DNA of 49,386 nucleotides, from positions 1-49,386 of the forward strand of contig JAUYGU010000006.1 in assembly GCA_030690405.1 (NCBI GenBank), given 5' to 3'. The position numbers and the translations under genes were made by a program. The stretch is from Dehalococcoidia bacterium. Lineage in GTDB: Bacteria > Chloroflexota > Dehalococcoidia > SM23-28-2 > RBG-16-64-32. Below, piece after piece: positions 42,564-49,386 of this stretch (the first letter of the stretch is position 1; each line of letters starts with the position of its first letter). The notes under the pieces are model-generated. The model saw only the letters and a program-made list of their open reading frames with translations, did not search any database and was not told the DNA's origin.

Positions 42564-43192
42564 ACAGGACGGGATGGCTGGAGGAGGTGCGTTCGCAGCT
42601 GGCGGAGGCCGTCGCCGTGCAGCAGCTCGTCGCGGAGTACTGCGGTGAGGCGATCCTGGCCGCGGCGGGCCTCATCGCCGGCAGCCTGGAGCGCGGCGGG
42701 AAGCTGATGCTCTGTGGGAACGGCGGCTCTGCCGCGGACTCGCAGCACATCGCGGCTGAGCTGGTCGGCCGGATGAGCGTCGGCGACAGGCCGGCGCTGG
42801 CGGCGCTGGCGCTCACAACGGACACGTCGGCACTCACCGCGCTGGGGAACGACTTTGGCTACGGGATGGTGTTCCGTCGCCAGGTGGAGGCGCTGGCCCG
42901 GCCCGGCGACGTCCTGGTGGGCCTGAGCACCAGCGGGCGTTCGCAGAACGTGCTGCTGGCGGTGGAGGCGGCGGCCCGTCTGGGGGTGGGCACCGTTGCG
43001 CTTACCGGGGAGAACGGCAGCCCACTGGCCGAGGCCGTGGAGGTAGCCATACGCGTGCCCAGCAGCAATACGCAGCGTATCCAGGAAGCTCATATCGTCA
43101 TCGGACACGTCATCTGCCACCTGGTGGAGCAGTCACTAACCGGCGGCAGAGGAAGGGGAGTCGAATGTCTTACTGGTCAGGCAAGAGGGTAG
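42560..43192 (+). CDS. gmhA: Sedoheptulose-7-phosphate isomerase
   Basis: A 210-residue SIS-fold isomerase that converts sedoheptulose 7-phosphate to D-glycero-D-manno-heptose 7-phosphate. It has the canonical LCGNGGSAADSQHIAAELVGR block with the catalytic Glu67, the LTTDTSALTALGNDFGY segment, and the C-terminal RIQEAHIVIGHVICHLVE with Gln and His. The ATG overlaps the gmhB stop (ATGA). Its 3' end overlaps the next gene by 28 bases. Confidence 0.93.
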   Translation: MNRTGWLEEVRSQLAEAVAVQQLVAEYCGEAILAAAGLIAGSLERGGKLMLCGNGGSAADSQHIAAELVGRMSVGDRPALAALALTTDTSALTALGNDFGYGMVFRRQVEALARPGDVLVGLSTSGRSQNVLLAVEAAARLGVGTVALTGENGSPLAEAVEVAIRVPSSNTQRIQEAHIVIGHVICHLVEQSLTGGRGRGVECLTGQARG

Positions 43193-44118
43193 CCGTCACC
43201 GGCGGCGCCGGCTTCATCGGCTCGCACGTCGTCGAGGCGCTGCGGGCGGAGGGCTGCGATCCGTTTGTGGTGCGCAGCAGTGAATACGACCTCACCCGGG
43301 AGAACGATGTCGCCCTGCTGTACGAGGATTCGCGGCCGGAGATCGTTTTCCACCTGGCCGGCCTGGTGGGCGGCATAGCGGCCAACAAGGAGCGGCCGGC
43401 GGAGTTTTTCTACCAGAACCTGACGATGGGGACGTTTCTGCTGCATCTGGGGATGCGGTTGGGCGTCCAGAAGTTCGTCGCCGCTGGGGCCGGCTGCGGC
43501 TACCCGCAGGCGGCGCCGATGCCGCTCAAGGAGTCCAGCTTCTGGGACGGCCCGCCCCAGCCGGAGAGCGCGCCCTACTCCCTGGCCAAGCGCCTCCTGC
43601 AGATGCAGTCGTGGGCCTACTTCCAGCAGTACGGCTTCAACTCCGTGATCGCCGTCCCCGGCAACGTCTACGGCCCCAGCGACAACTTCGACCTTGGGGC
43701 ATCCCACGTCGTACCAGCGCTGGTCCGGAAGTTCGTGGACGCCGTCGAGTCGGGCCACAATCGGGTGGTTGCCTGGGGTAGCGGAAAGGCCACGCGGGAC
43801 TTCGTCTACGCCGGCGATGTCGCCCGGGGCCTGCTCCTGGCCGCGGAGCGCTACGACGGGGCCGAACTGGTGAACATCTCCTCGGGCGTGGAGACCAGCG
43901 TAAGGAGAGTGGCGGAGACGCTGGCCGAGGTGACCGGCTTCAAGGGCCGCATCGTTTGGGACGATAGCCGGCCGGAGGGCCAGCCCCGCCGCGTATTCGA
44001 CGTGGCGAAGGCGGAGCGCGAGATGGGGTTCCGCGCGGAGGTTGGGCTGCGTGAGGGGCTGGAGAGAACGGCCTCGTGGTACCGCGAGAACCAGGCGGTA
44101 GCCCGGTTGGCGGTGTAG
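43165..44118 (+). CDS. NAD(P)-dependent sugar-nucleotide epimerase/reductase, GDP-fucose-synthase-like
   Basis: A 317-residue short-chain dehydrogenase with the Rossmann start VAVTGGAGFIGSHVVE and YSLAK (Tyr138, Lys142). LVGGIAANKERPAEFFYQN and NVYGPSDNFD are marks of the GDP-fucose synthase branch. In that family the catalytic loop reads GSSC; here it is GAGC (108-111), so the Ser is replaced while the Cys is kept. It probably modifies the GDP-heptose made upstream, for example at C3/C5 or by 4-keto reduction. A 28-base overlap with gmhA and a start 2 bases ahead of the next gene's ribosome site show a tight operon. Confidence 0.87.
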   Translation: MSYWSGKRVAVTGGAGFIGSHVVEALRAEGCDPFVVRSSEYDLTRENDVALLYEDSRPEIVFHLAGLVGGIAANKERPAEFFYQNLTMGTFLLHLGMRLGVQKFVAAGAGCGYPQAAPMPLKESSFWDGPPQPESAPYSLAKRLLQMQSWAYFQQYGFNSVIAVPGNVYGPSDNFDLGASHVVPALVRKFVDAVESGHNRVVAWGSGKATRDFVYAGDVARGLLLAAERYDGAELVNISSGVETSVRRVAETLAEVTGFKGRIVWDDSRPEGQPRRVFDVAKAEREMGFRAEVGLREGLERTASWYRENQAVARLAV

Positions 44119-44120
44119 GG

Positions 44121-45059
44121 ATGCGGGTGCTCGTGACCGGGGGCGCCGGATACATCGGCTGCGTCCTCGTGGAGGAGCTGCTGGCGGCGGGCTACGAAGT
44201 GCGGGTGCTGGACAGCCTGCGCAAGCCGGGTGCGCCCCTCCTCCATCTGCTGGCCAACCCGAGGCTGGAGTTCCAGCGGGGCGACGTTCGCGACGAGCGG
44301 GTCATGGGCGAAGCCCTGCGCGACGCGGAGATCGCCGTTCATCTGGCGGCGGTGGTAGGCTACCCGGCCTGCGAGCGCGATCCCTGGCTGGCGCGGGAGG
44401 TCAACGTCGGCGGCACAGCGAACCTGACGGCCGCCCGCCGGGGTAGCCAGCTCATCGTCTTCCCCTCCAGCCTCAGCAACTACGGCTCCGTCCCGGACAG
44501 CGTCTGCACGGAGGAGATGGACCCCCTGCCGGTGACGCTGTACGGGGCCACCAAGCTGGAGGCGGAGCGGCTGGTGCTGGAGGCAGGTAACGCGGTGGTC
44601 TTCCGCCCGGCGACGGCGTTCGGCCTGTCGCCCCAGCTGCGGCTAGACCTGCTGTTCAACGACTTCGTTCACCAGGCCGAGAGCGAAGGCCGCATCGTCG
44701 TCTACCAGCCGCACTTCATGCGGGCGTTCGTCCACGTCCGCGACTTCGCGCGGGCGATCCTGTTCGCCATCGACAACGCTGAGCGGATGAGGGATCAGGT
44801 CTACAACCTGGGGGCGGCCTCGCTGAACCTCACCAAGGGTGAGCTGGCGGCCCGCATCGCGGAGCGCCTGGGCTGCCGCCTTGAGATCTCGGAGGACGGC
44901 CAGGACCCGGACAAGCGGGACTACCGCGTGGAATTCAACAAGCTGGAGGCGTTGGGGTTTCGAACGCAGCTCACAATCGAAGACGGGATAGAGGAGATGG
45001 TCCGTGGCCTACACGCTATCGCCATACCAAACCCATACAGCAATACGTCCTACTACTAA
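44121..45059 (+). CDS. NAD-dependent sugar epimerase/dehydratase
   Basis: A 312-residue extended SDR with VLVTGGAGYIGCVLVEELL, the DVRD acidic site, FPSSLSNYGS (catalytic Ser) and YGATKLEAER (Tyr-X3-Lys), followed by the substrate-binding part RAFVHVRDFARAI. It resembles UDP-glucose 4-epimerase-like and sugar-nucleotide dehydratase enzymes, but the exact reaction is not clear. ATG 44121 follows the previous stop by 2 bases. The 3' end overlaps the second GHMP kinase by 56 bases. Confidence 0.86.
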   Translation: MRVLVTGGAGYIGCVLVEELLAAGYEVRVLDSLRKPGAPLLHLLANPRLEFQRGDVRDERVMGEALRDAEIAVHLAAVVGYPACERDPWLAREVNVGGTANLTAARRGSQLIVFPSSLSNYGSVPDSVCTEEMDPLPVTLYGATKLEAERLVLEAGNAVVFRPATAFGLSPQLRLDLLFNDFVHQAESEGRIVVYQPHFMRAFVHVRDFARAILFAIDNAERMRDQVYNLGAASLNLTKGELAARIAERLGCRLEISEDGQDPDKRDYRVEFNKLEALGFRTQLTIEDGIEEMVRGLHAIAIPNPYSNTSYY

Positions 45060-46101
45060 GCAGACCCTCCTGCGGGCGCGGGCGCCCCTGCGCATCAGCT
45101 TCGCCGGCGGCGGCACTGACCTGCCTTCCTACTACGAGGAGCACGGCGGCACCGTGCTCTGCAGCACCATCAACCGCTACGCCTCGGTCACTCTGGCGCC
45201 GCGTTCGGACCAGCAGGTCCGGATCTGTTCCCTGGACTTCGACCTCATCGTGAAGTACGGCCTGGATGAGGAGCCGATCTTCGATGGCGCCCTGGACCTG
45301 GCCAAGGCGGCGATCGCCCGCGTTAACGGGCGCAGCGGCGCCAACGGCGCCGGCGGGCGCGGCCTTGACCTCTACCTTCAAAGCGACGCCCCGCCGGGGA
45401 GCGGAATGGGCGGCTCGGCCTCGATGACGATAGCCGTTATCGGCGCTCTGGCGGAGATGGTGGGCCGCCGCCTGGACAAGTACGAAATCGCCGAGCTCGC
45501 CTACTCCGTGGAGCGGACAGACCTGGGGATCAGCGGCGGCCGCCAGGACCAGTACACCACCGCCTTCGGCGGCTTCAACCTCATCGAGTTCTCCCGCCAG
45601 CGCGTCGTCGTGAACCCGCTGCGGATTGACAAGGACGTGCTGAACGATCTGGAGGAGCATCTGATGCTCTGCTACACGGGCTCCACCCGCTTCTCCGCCG
45701 GCCTGATCGAGAAGCAGGAAGGGATGTACCGGGCGGGCCGCGCGGAGACGGTGGAGGGGCTGAATGAGCTGCGTAGCATCGCCTATGCCATGAAGGACGC
45801 CCTGCTCACCGGCGATCTGCGTGAGTTCGGGTCCCTGCTCAACGAGGCCTGGAGGAGCAAGCAACGGGCGAACCCGGACATCACCGATGAGTCGATAGGT
45901 GAGATGTACGAGACGGCGCGCCGCAACGGGGCGATAGGTGGAAAGCTGTTGGGCGCCGGCGGCGGTGGTTACCTTCTGCTTTTCTGTGAGGTGGGCCGAA
46001 GGCGGGAGGTCAGGGAGAAGCTGGAGCGGATGGGGGGCCAGTTCACCGATTTCGCTTTCAGGGAAGAGGGTCTTCAGGTCTGGCGGAGCAGCTGCCCGTG
46101 A
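45004..46101 (+). CDS. Second GHMP kinase, heptose 7-phosphate kinase-like
   Basis: A 365-residue kinase with ARAPLRISFAGGGTDLPSYYEEHGG, the ATP loop APPGSGMGGSASMT, the acid block ISGGRQDQYTTAFGG and GGKLLGAGGGGYLLLF. Compared with the first copy it has a ~20-residue N-terminal extension and longer central loops. The only usual start codon before the kinase domain is the GTG at 45004, which makes a 56-base overlap. It may act on a different sugar phosphate or provide extra flux. Confidence 0.85.
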   Translation: MAYTLSPYQTHTAIRPTTKQTLLRARAPLRISFAGGGTDLPSYYEEHGGTVLCSTINRYASVTLAPRSDQQVRICSLDFDLIVKYGLDEEPIFDGALDLAKAAIARVNGRSGANGAGGRGLDLYLQSDAPPGSGMGGSASMTIAVIGALAEMVGRRLDKYEIAELAYSVERTDLGISGGRQDQYTTAFGGFNLIEFSRQRVVVNPLRIDKDVLNDLEEHLMLCYTGSTRFSAGLIEKQEGMYRAGRAETVEGLNELRSIAYAMKDALLTGDLREFGSLLNEAWRSKQRANPDITDESIGEMYETARRNGAIGGKLLGAGGGGYLLLFCEVGRRREVREKLERMGGQFTDFAFREEGLQVWRSSCP

Positions 46102-46139
46102 GCGGCCCATGCCCGTCCTCTTCGAGGAGGCAGCCCTGA

Positions 46140-48086
46140 TTGCAGATAACCCTGCCCGCGATTACGCGCGCACGGCTCGTGCGCTGGCTGGCGGTCGCTC
46201 TCGCCCTCGCCGCCGGCTGCTACCTCGCCCTGGCCGCAGCGCGGCTGGTGCTGGCGTACCGAGACATGCTCACGGCTGAGCGACAGCTTGTTTCAGCGGA
46301 GGCGCTCCTGCGGGAGAGCCGGCTGGACCCCTCGCCCGCGGTGCTGGCGAGGGCCGAAGTGCAGGCCGCGGCCGCCGGCGATAGCTTTCGCTCCGGAGAG
46401 GCCCTCCTGGAGGGGGACGTCCTCATGCGCCTGGCCGCTGAGCTGCCCTGGGTCGGGGAGCAGGTTGCGACCGCCCGCGACCTCGCCGCCATCGGTTACG
46501 AGGGCAGCCAGGCCGCCGTGGCCACCGCGTCCGCCCTGCACAGGCTGGACGGGATGCCGGCGGACGGCGACGGGCCCACAGGACGGCGCGTCATCGACTT
46601 CATGGACGCGGTTCAACCTGAGACCGCGGAGATCGGGCGGCACCTGGGCAGCATCAGGGAGAGGCGGGACCGCATCGCCGGACGCCGCAACGTCGGGCCG
46701 CTGGCCGGCTTGCTGGCGAAGGTCGACGAGCGGCTGCTGCCGCTGGAGGCCGACTTCCGGCGCTACGAGAGCGCCCGCTCCGCCGCGCCGGCGCTGCTGG
46801 GGCGGGACGGGCCGATGACCTATCTCGTGCTGGGCCTCGACAACACCGAGCTAATGCCGGGGGGCGGCATCGTGGGTGTCTACGGCCTGATCACGTTCGA
46901 TGACGGTGACGTCGTGGATCGCTCGTTCTACGAGGTCGACGAGCTGCTCAGGCGCTGGCGAGAGGAGCGCGGGGATGAGTACATCGAGCCGCCGGGGCCG
47001 CTGAAGCGCTACCTGCTGCGAGACTGGACGTGGAGCTTCGCCCTGGCCGCGTGGTCGCCGGACTTCCCGACCGCCGCCCGACAGGCGCTCTTCTTCTACG
47101 AGCGCTCCGGAGCGGCGCCCGTGGACGGCGTCATCGGCATGGACTTCGCGACCCTGGAGGGCCTCCTGGGCGTCCTCGGCCCCCGCAAGGTCGAAGGGTA
47201 CGGCGTGAGCGTGGACGCCTCTAACGTCACGGAACAGACACTGTTTCGGGCGCGGGAGACCGGGCGGCCACGGGAGGAGTCGCACGCCTTCGCCCGCGCC
47301 GTAGCCACGACGGTGCTGGACGGCGTCTTCGGGGCCGGCGTGGCCCGCTGGCACGATCTGCTGGAGGCGCTGGACGGCGAGGCCCTGGCGAAGCACCTGT
47401 TCCTCTACGCGAGCGAGCCCGGCCTGCAGCGCGCCGTTCAGGAGATGGGCTGGGCCGGCGAGATGAAGCATCCGGCGGGGGACTACCTGATGGTGGCTGA
47501 TGCCAGCGTCAACAGCACCAAGCTGAACCTGGTGCTGGGGGAATCTGCGGATCTGAAGGTGCAGCTCGACTGGGCGGGCGGCGCCCGCCACACGCTTGAC
47601 CTGCGCTATCGAAACGGCCTGCCGGAGTGGGCCCGCGGCCGCGATCCGGCCGCCGTTGAGCGGCTGATGGCGGGCGGGCTCTACGGCGGCTACGTGCGCG
47701 TCCTCTCGCTGCCGCAGGCCCGTCTGCAGGACGTCACGGTGGACGGTGAGAGCGTGGGAGCGGAGGAGGTGGGCGAGGAGAAAGGGACCGCCTCCTTCGG
47801 TCGCTTCGTTCCGCTGCCCGCCGGGGCGCAGGTGGGCGTCCAGTTCGTCTACGACGTCCCCGGCGCCGGTGGCCTGTTCGGAGACCGCGGCGCGTACCGC
47901 TTGCTGGTCCAGAAGCAGCCCGGCTCCGCCGCCATCCCTTTGACGATCACCGTGCTGCCCCCGGATGGGGCGCGCGTGGTCTCGGTATCGCTGGACGGCC
48001 GCCCCGCCGTGGGCGGGGGACAAACGGCGGTCGTGGAGACCGACCTGTCTCAGGACCGCGAGCTGGCGGTTCGCTATGAGTGGTGA
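46140..48086 (+). CDS. DUF4012-domain membrane-anchored protein
   Basis: A 648-residue protein with one N-terminal membrane helix (about 12-35), a helical region to ~200, and the DUF4012 signature VLGLDNTELMPGGGIVGVYGLITFDDG (about 225-250), followed by a large extracytoplasmic alpha/beta part and a beta-rich C-terminus. The start is TTG 46140 with GAGGAGG upstream. DUF4012 proteins are common in Gram-positive-like and Chloroflexota polysaccharide clusters. Their biochemical role is unknown, though a LytR-CpsA-Psr-like role has been discussed for similar cell-surface proteins. It follows the GHMP gene by 38 bases and precedes a glycosyltransferase gene by 12. Confidence 0.85.
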   Translation: MQITLPAITRARLVRWLAVALALAAGCYLALAAARLVLAYRDMLTAERQLVSAEALLRESRLDPSPAVLARAEVQAAAAGDSFRSGEALLEGDVLMRLAAELPWVGEQVATARDLAAIGYEGSQAAVATASALHRLDGMPADGDGPTGRRVIDFMDAVQPETAEIGRHLGSIRERRDRIAGRRNVGPLAGLLAKVDERLLPLEADFRRYESARSAAPALLGRDGPMTYLVLGLDNTELMPGGGIVGVYGLITFDDGDVVDRSFYEVDELLRRWREERGDEYIEPPGPLKRYLLRDWTWSFALAAWSPDFPTAARQALFFYERSGAAPVDGVIGMDFATLEGLLGVLGPRKVEGYGVSVDASNVTEQTLFRARETGRPREESHAFARAVATTVLDGVFGAGVARWHDLLEALDGEALAKHLFLYASEPGLQRAVQEMGWAGEMKHPAGDYLMVADASVNSTKLNLVLGESADLKVQLDWAGGARHTLDLRYRNGLPEWARGRDPAAVERLMAGGLYGGYVRVLSLPQARLQDVTVDGESVGAEEVGEEKGTASFGRFVPLPAGAQVGVQFVYDVPGAGGLFGDRGAYRLLVQKQPGSAAIPLTITVLPPDGARVVSVSLDGRPAVGGGQTAVVETDLSQDRELAVRYEW

Positions 48087-48098
48087 GGGTATGCGTCG

Positions 48099-49370
48099 AT
48101 GAGGATATGCCGCGTGGCGACCGGGGCTGAGCCGGTGCCCTCGATGCGTGGGGCCGGGGTGGAGAGCACCGTCCACCACCTCTCGGTGGCGCAGGCGGCG
48201 TTGGGCCACGACGTCACCGTGATCGACGTCCAGAGCGAGGAGCGGCCGCCGGTCCCCTACAGGGTTGCCGAGGTGCCGCTCCGGTTCCCCGTGGAGCGGC
48301 GCAACCCCCTGATTCACGCCCTGCGCCAGCTCCGGTTCCAGCGGCGGGCGCTGCGGACGCTCAAGGAGCTGCTGAGCGAGGAACGGTATGACGTGGTCCA
48401 CTTCCACAGCCAGTTCGCCGCCGCCGCCGGCCTGGGCGTGGCCAGTCGCCTCGGGGCGCTGGCCGTGTTCAGCTCCCACAATCCCGTGTGGGCAAGCGAC
48501 CGCCTGTGCCGCTCCCGCCTCCGGCGCGCCAAGTACGTCATGGAGATGCTGTCACTCCACAGGGCCGATGGAGTAATCGCCGACAGCGGGGCGGTGGCCC
48601 AGAACCTGTTCGCCTATCTGGGGGTGCCGGCGGAGAAGCTGCGGGCCGTGCCCATCGGCGTGGACGAGGCGTACCTGGCGGAGGCCCCGGTGCCGCACGG
48701 GTTCAGACGCCGTTTCGCCCCCGACGACGCACCGATTGTCCTCAACGTCGCCCGCCTCGCCCCCTACAAGAACCAGCTCGGCCTCGTCCTGGCGATGGGT
48801 CACGTCCTTGACGTAATGCCGGAGGCGCGGCTGCTCCTGGTGGGCCAGACCGAAGACGAGTCCTACGCCGCGAAGGTGAGGCGCGCGGTGCGGGACCTGG
48901 GCGTCGGCGACCGCTGCCTGCTCCCCGGTGTGGTGCCGGCGGAAGAGCTGCGCTGTCTGTATGCCGTCTGCGATCTCTTCGTGCTCCCCTCGCTGTGGGA
49001 GTCCCAGGGGCTGAGCGTCCTGGAGGCGATGGCTGCGGGCAAACCGGTGGTCGCCTCCAACATCGGCCCCGTGCGCGAGAACGTCCCCCGGGATGCCGGC
49101 ATACTCGTCCCTCCCGGAGACCAGGTCGCGATGGCGAACGCCATCGTGGATCTCCTGCGTCGTCCCGGGAGAGCCGAGGCGATGGGTCGCCGCGGGCGCG
49201 GCTTCGTGGAGGCGGAGCGGCGCTGGGAGCGAATGGCGGAGCGCGCCGGCGACCCGCCTGTCGCTGGAACCAACGCCGCTGATCTCTCAGCCCTCTGTCT
49301 ACGTGCAGGCGAAGTGGGAGACCATCGACTACGGCGCCACCGGCACCGTGTCAGTGCAGGCGCTCCATAA
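48099..49370 (+). CDS. GT4-family glycosyltransferase with an abnormal C-terminus
   Basis: A retaining glycosyltransferase with two Rossmann halves. The donor-binding half has LNVARLAPYKNQLGLVLAM, LLLVGQ and the EX7E motif in WESQGLSVLEAMAAGKPVVAS. It would add a sugar to a growing polysaccharide or glycolipid. The match ends at RRWERMAER (residue ~383), roughly where GT4 proteins normally have only 10-20 residues left. The remaining ~40 codons look unlike any protein, while another frame there reads as a different family (see 49228). So the gene appears truncated or fused by a junction near 49230-49245. Confidence 0.85.
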   Translation: MRICRVATGAEPVPSMRGAGVESTVHHLSVAQAALGHDVTVIDVQSEERPPVPYRVAEVPLRFPVERRNPLIHALRQLRFQRRALRTLKELLSEERYDVVHFHSQFAAAAGLGVASRLGALAVFSSHNPVWASDRLCRSRLRRAKYVMEMLSLHRADGVIADSGAVAQNLFAYLGVPAEKLRAVPIGVDEAYLAEAPVPHGFRRRFAPDDAPIVLNVARLAPYKNQLGLVLAMGHVLDVMPEARLLLVGQTEDESYAAKVRRAVRDLGVGDRCLLPGVVPAEELRCLYAVCDLFVLPSLWESQGLSVLEAMAAGKPVVASNIGPVRENVPRDAGILVPPGDQVAMANAIVDLLRRPGRAEAMGRRGRGFVEAERRWERMAERAGDPPVAGTNAADLSALCLRAGEVGDHRLRRHRHRVSAGAP

Positions 49371-49386
49371 CGACAGCGGCATCTTC
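49228..49386 (+). pseudogene. Fragment resembling an ethylbenzene-dehydrogenase-type heme-binding domain, out of frame
   Basis: In the frame one base on from the glycosyltransferase, the sequence reads SEWRSAPATRLSLEPTPL and then VYVQAKWETIDYG and VSVQALHNDSGIF up to the window end. This is the pattern I know from the start of EB_dh / type II DMSO-reductase gamma-like heme domains (W..AP, then V.V.ALHN...I). No start codon or ribosome site is visible. It may continue as a gene to the right, joined to the glycosyltransferase by a deletion, a frameshift or an assembly error. Confidence 0.45.

Noticed and set aside
1..49386. CRISPR arrays, insertion sequences, phage genes, rRNA
   Set aside because: No spaced identical repeats, transposase, integrase or rRNA-like sequence was found.

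Overview
The window is GC-rich, tightly packed bacterial chromosomal DNA. Many genes start with GTG or TTG, stop/start overlaps such as ATGA and GTGA are common, and no insertion sequence, phage gene or CRISPR array was seen. The gene mix (many multiheme c-type cytochromes, NrfD/FeS modules, a DUF4012 protein, a stand-alone release-factor-like protein, HPK7 kinases with NarL-type regulators) suggests an uncultured, GC-rich Chloroflexota-like bacterium. That assignment is an inference from gene content only.

Layout. 1-4969 (minus): the N-terminal part of glutamate synthase gltB, running off the left edge with an apparent frameshift, then a peptide-type ABC importer (lipoprotein binding protein and two permeases, no ATPases). 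5228-7105: the translational GTPase typA/bipA. 7237-21882: a respiratory island. Module A (minus) is a small membrane protein, a pentaheme c-cytochrome, a membrane cytochrome b and a dodecaheme c-cytochrome. A NapC-type heptaheme cytochrome stands alone in the middle. Module B (plus) is a hexaheme cytochrome, a Tat-type 4x[4Fe-4S] protein, an NrfD-type quinol-binding membrane protein, a second hexaheme cytochrome and an NHL propeller protein. Five NarL/HPK7 signalling genes lie between them. In total 36 CXXCH sites and no recognisable terminal reductase were found.

22-27 kb: a SAM methyltransferase, an OmpR/HAMP-kinase two-component system, and two envelope genes (a PepSY protein and a lipoprotein). 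The regulator promoter and both envelope-gene promoters share an 11-bp-periodic TTCATS direct repeat at a fixed distance from the -10, a candidate complete regulon. 27.8-34.8 kb: phosphate regulon, phoB-phoR convergent with pstS-pstC-pstA-pstB-phoU. A Pho-box-like array with 11/10/11 spacing precedes pstS, and a second copy with the same spacing lies downstream of phoR, pointing towards the antisense strand of phoU.

35-38 kb: a GGQ release-factor-like gene, small unknown genes, tRNA-Gly(CCC), an RDD protein and a membrane protein. 38.3-49.3 kb (plus): a polysaccharide-precursor operon behind a strong promoter and a long structured leader RNA. It encodes the whole GDP-D-glycero-D-manno-heptose route (gmhA, hddA, gmhB, hddC types), a second SIS isomerase, a transaldolase-like enzyme, a second heptose-kinase-like GHMP protein, two SDR epimerases, a DUF4012 protein and a GT4 glycosyltransferase. 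The extreme right end switches reading frame into what looks like an ethylbenzene-dehydrogenase-type heme-binding domain, so a real or assembly junction lies at about 49.23 kb.
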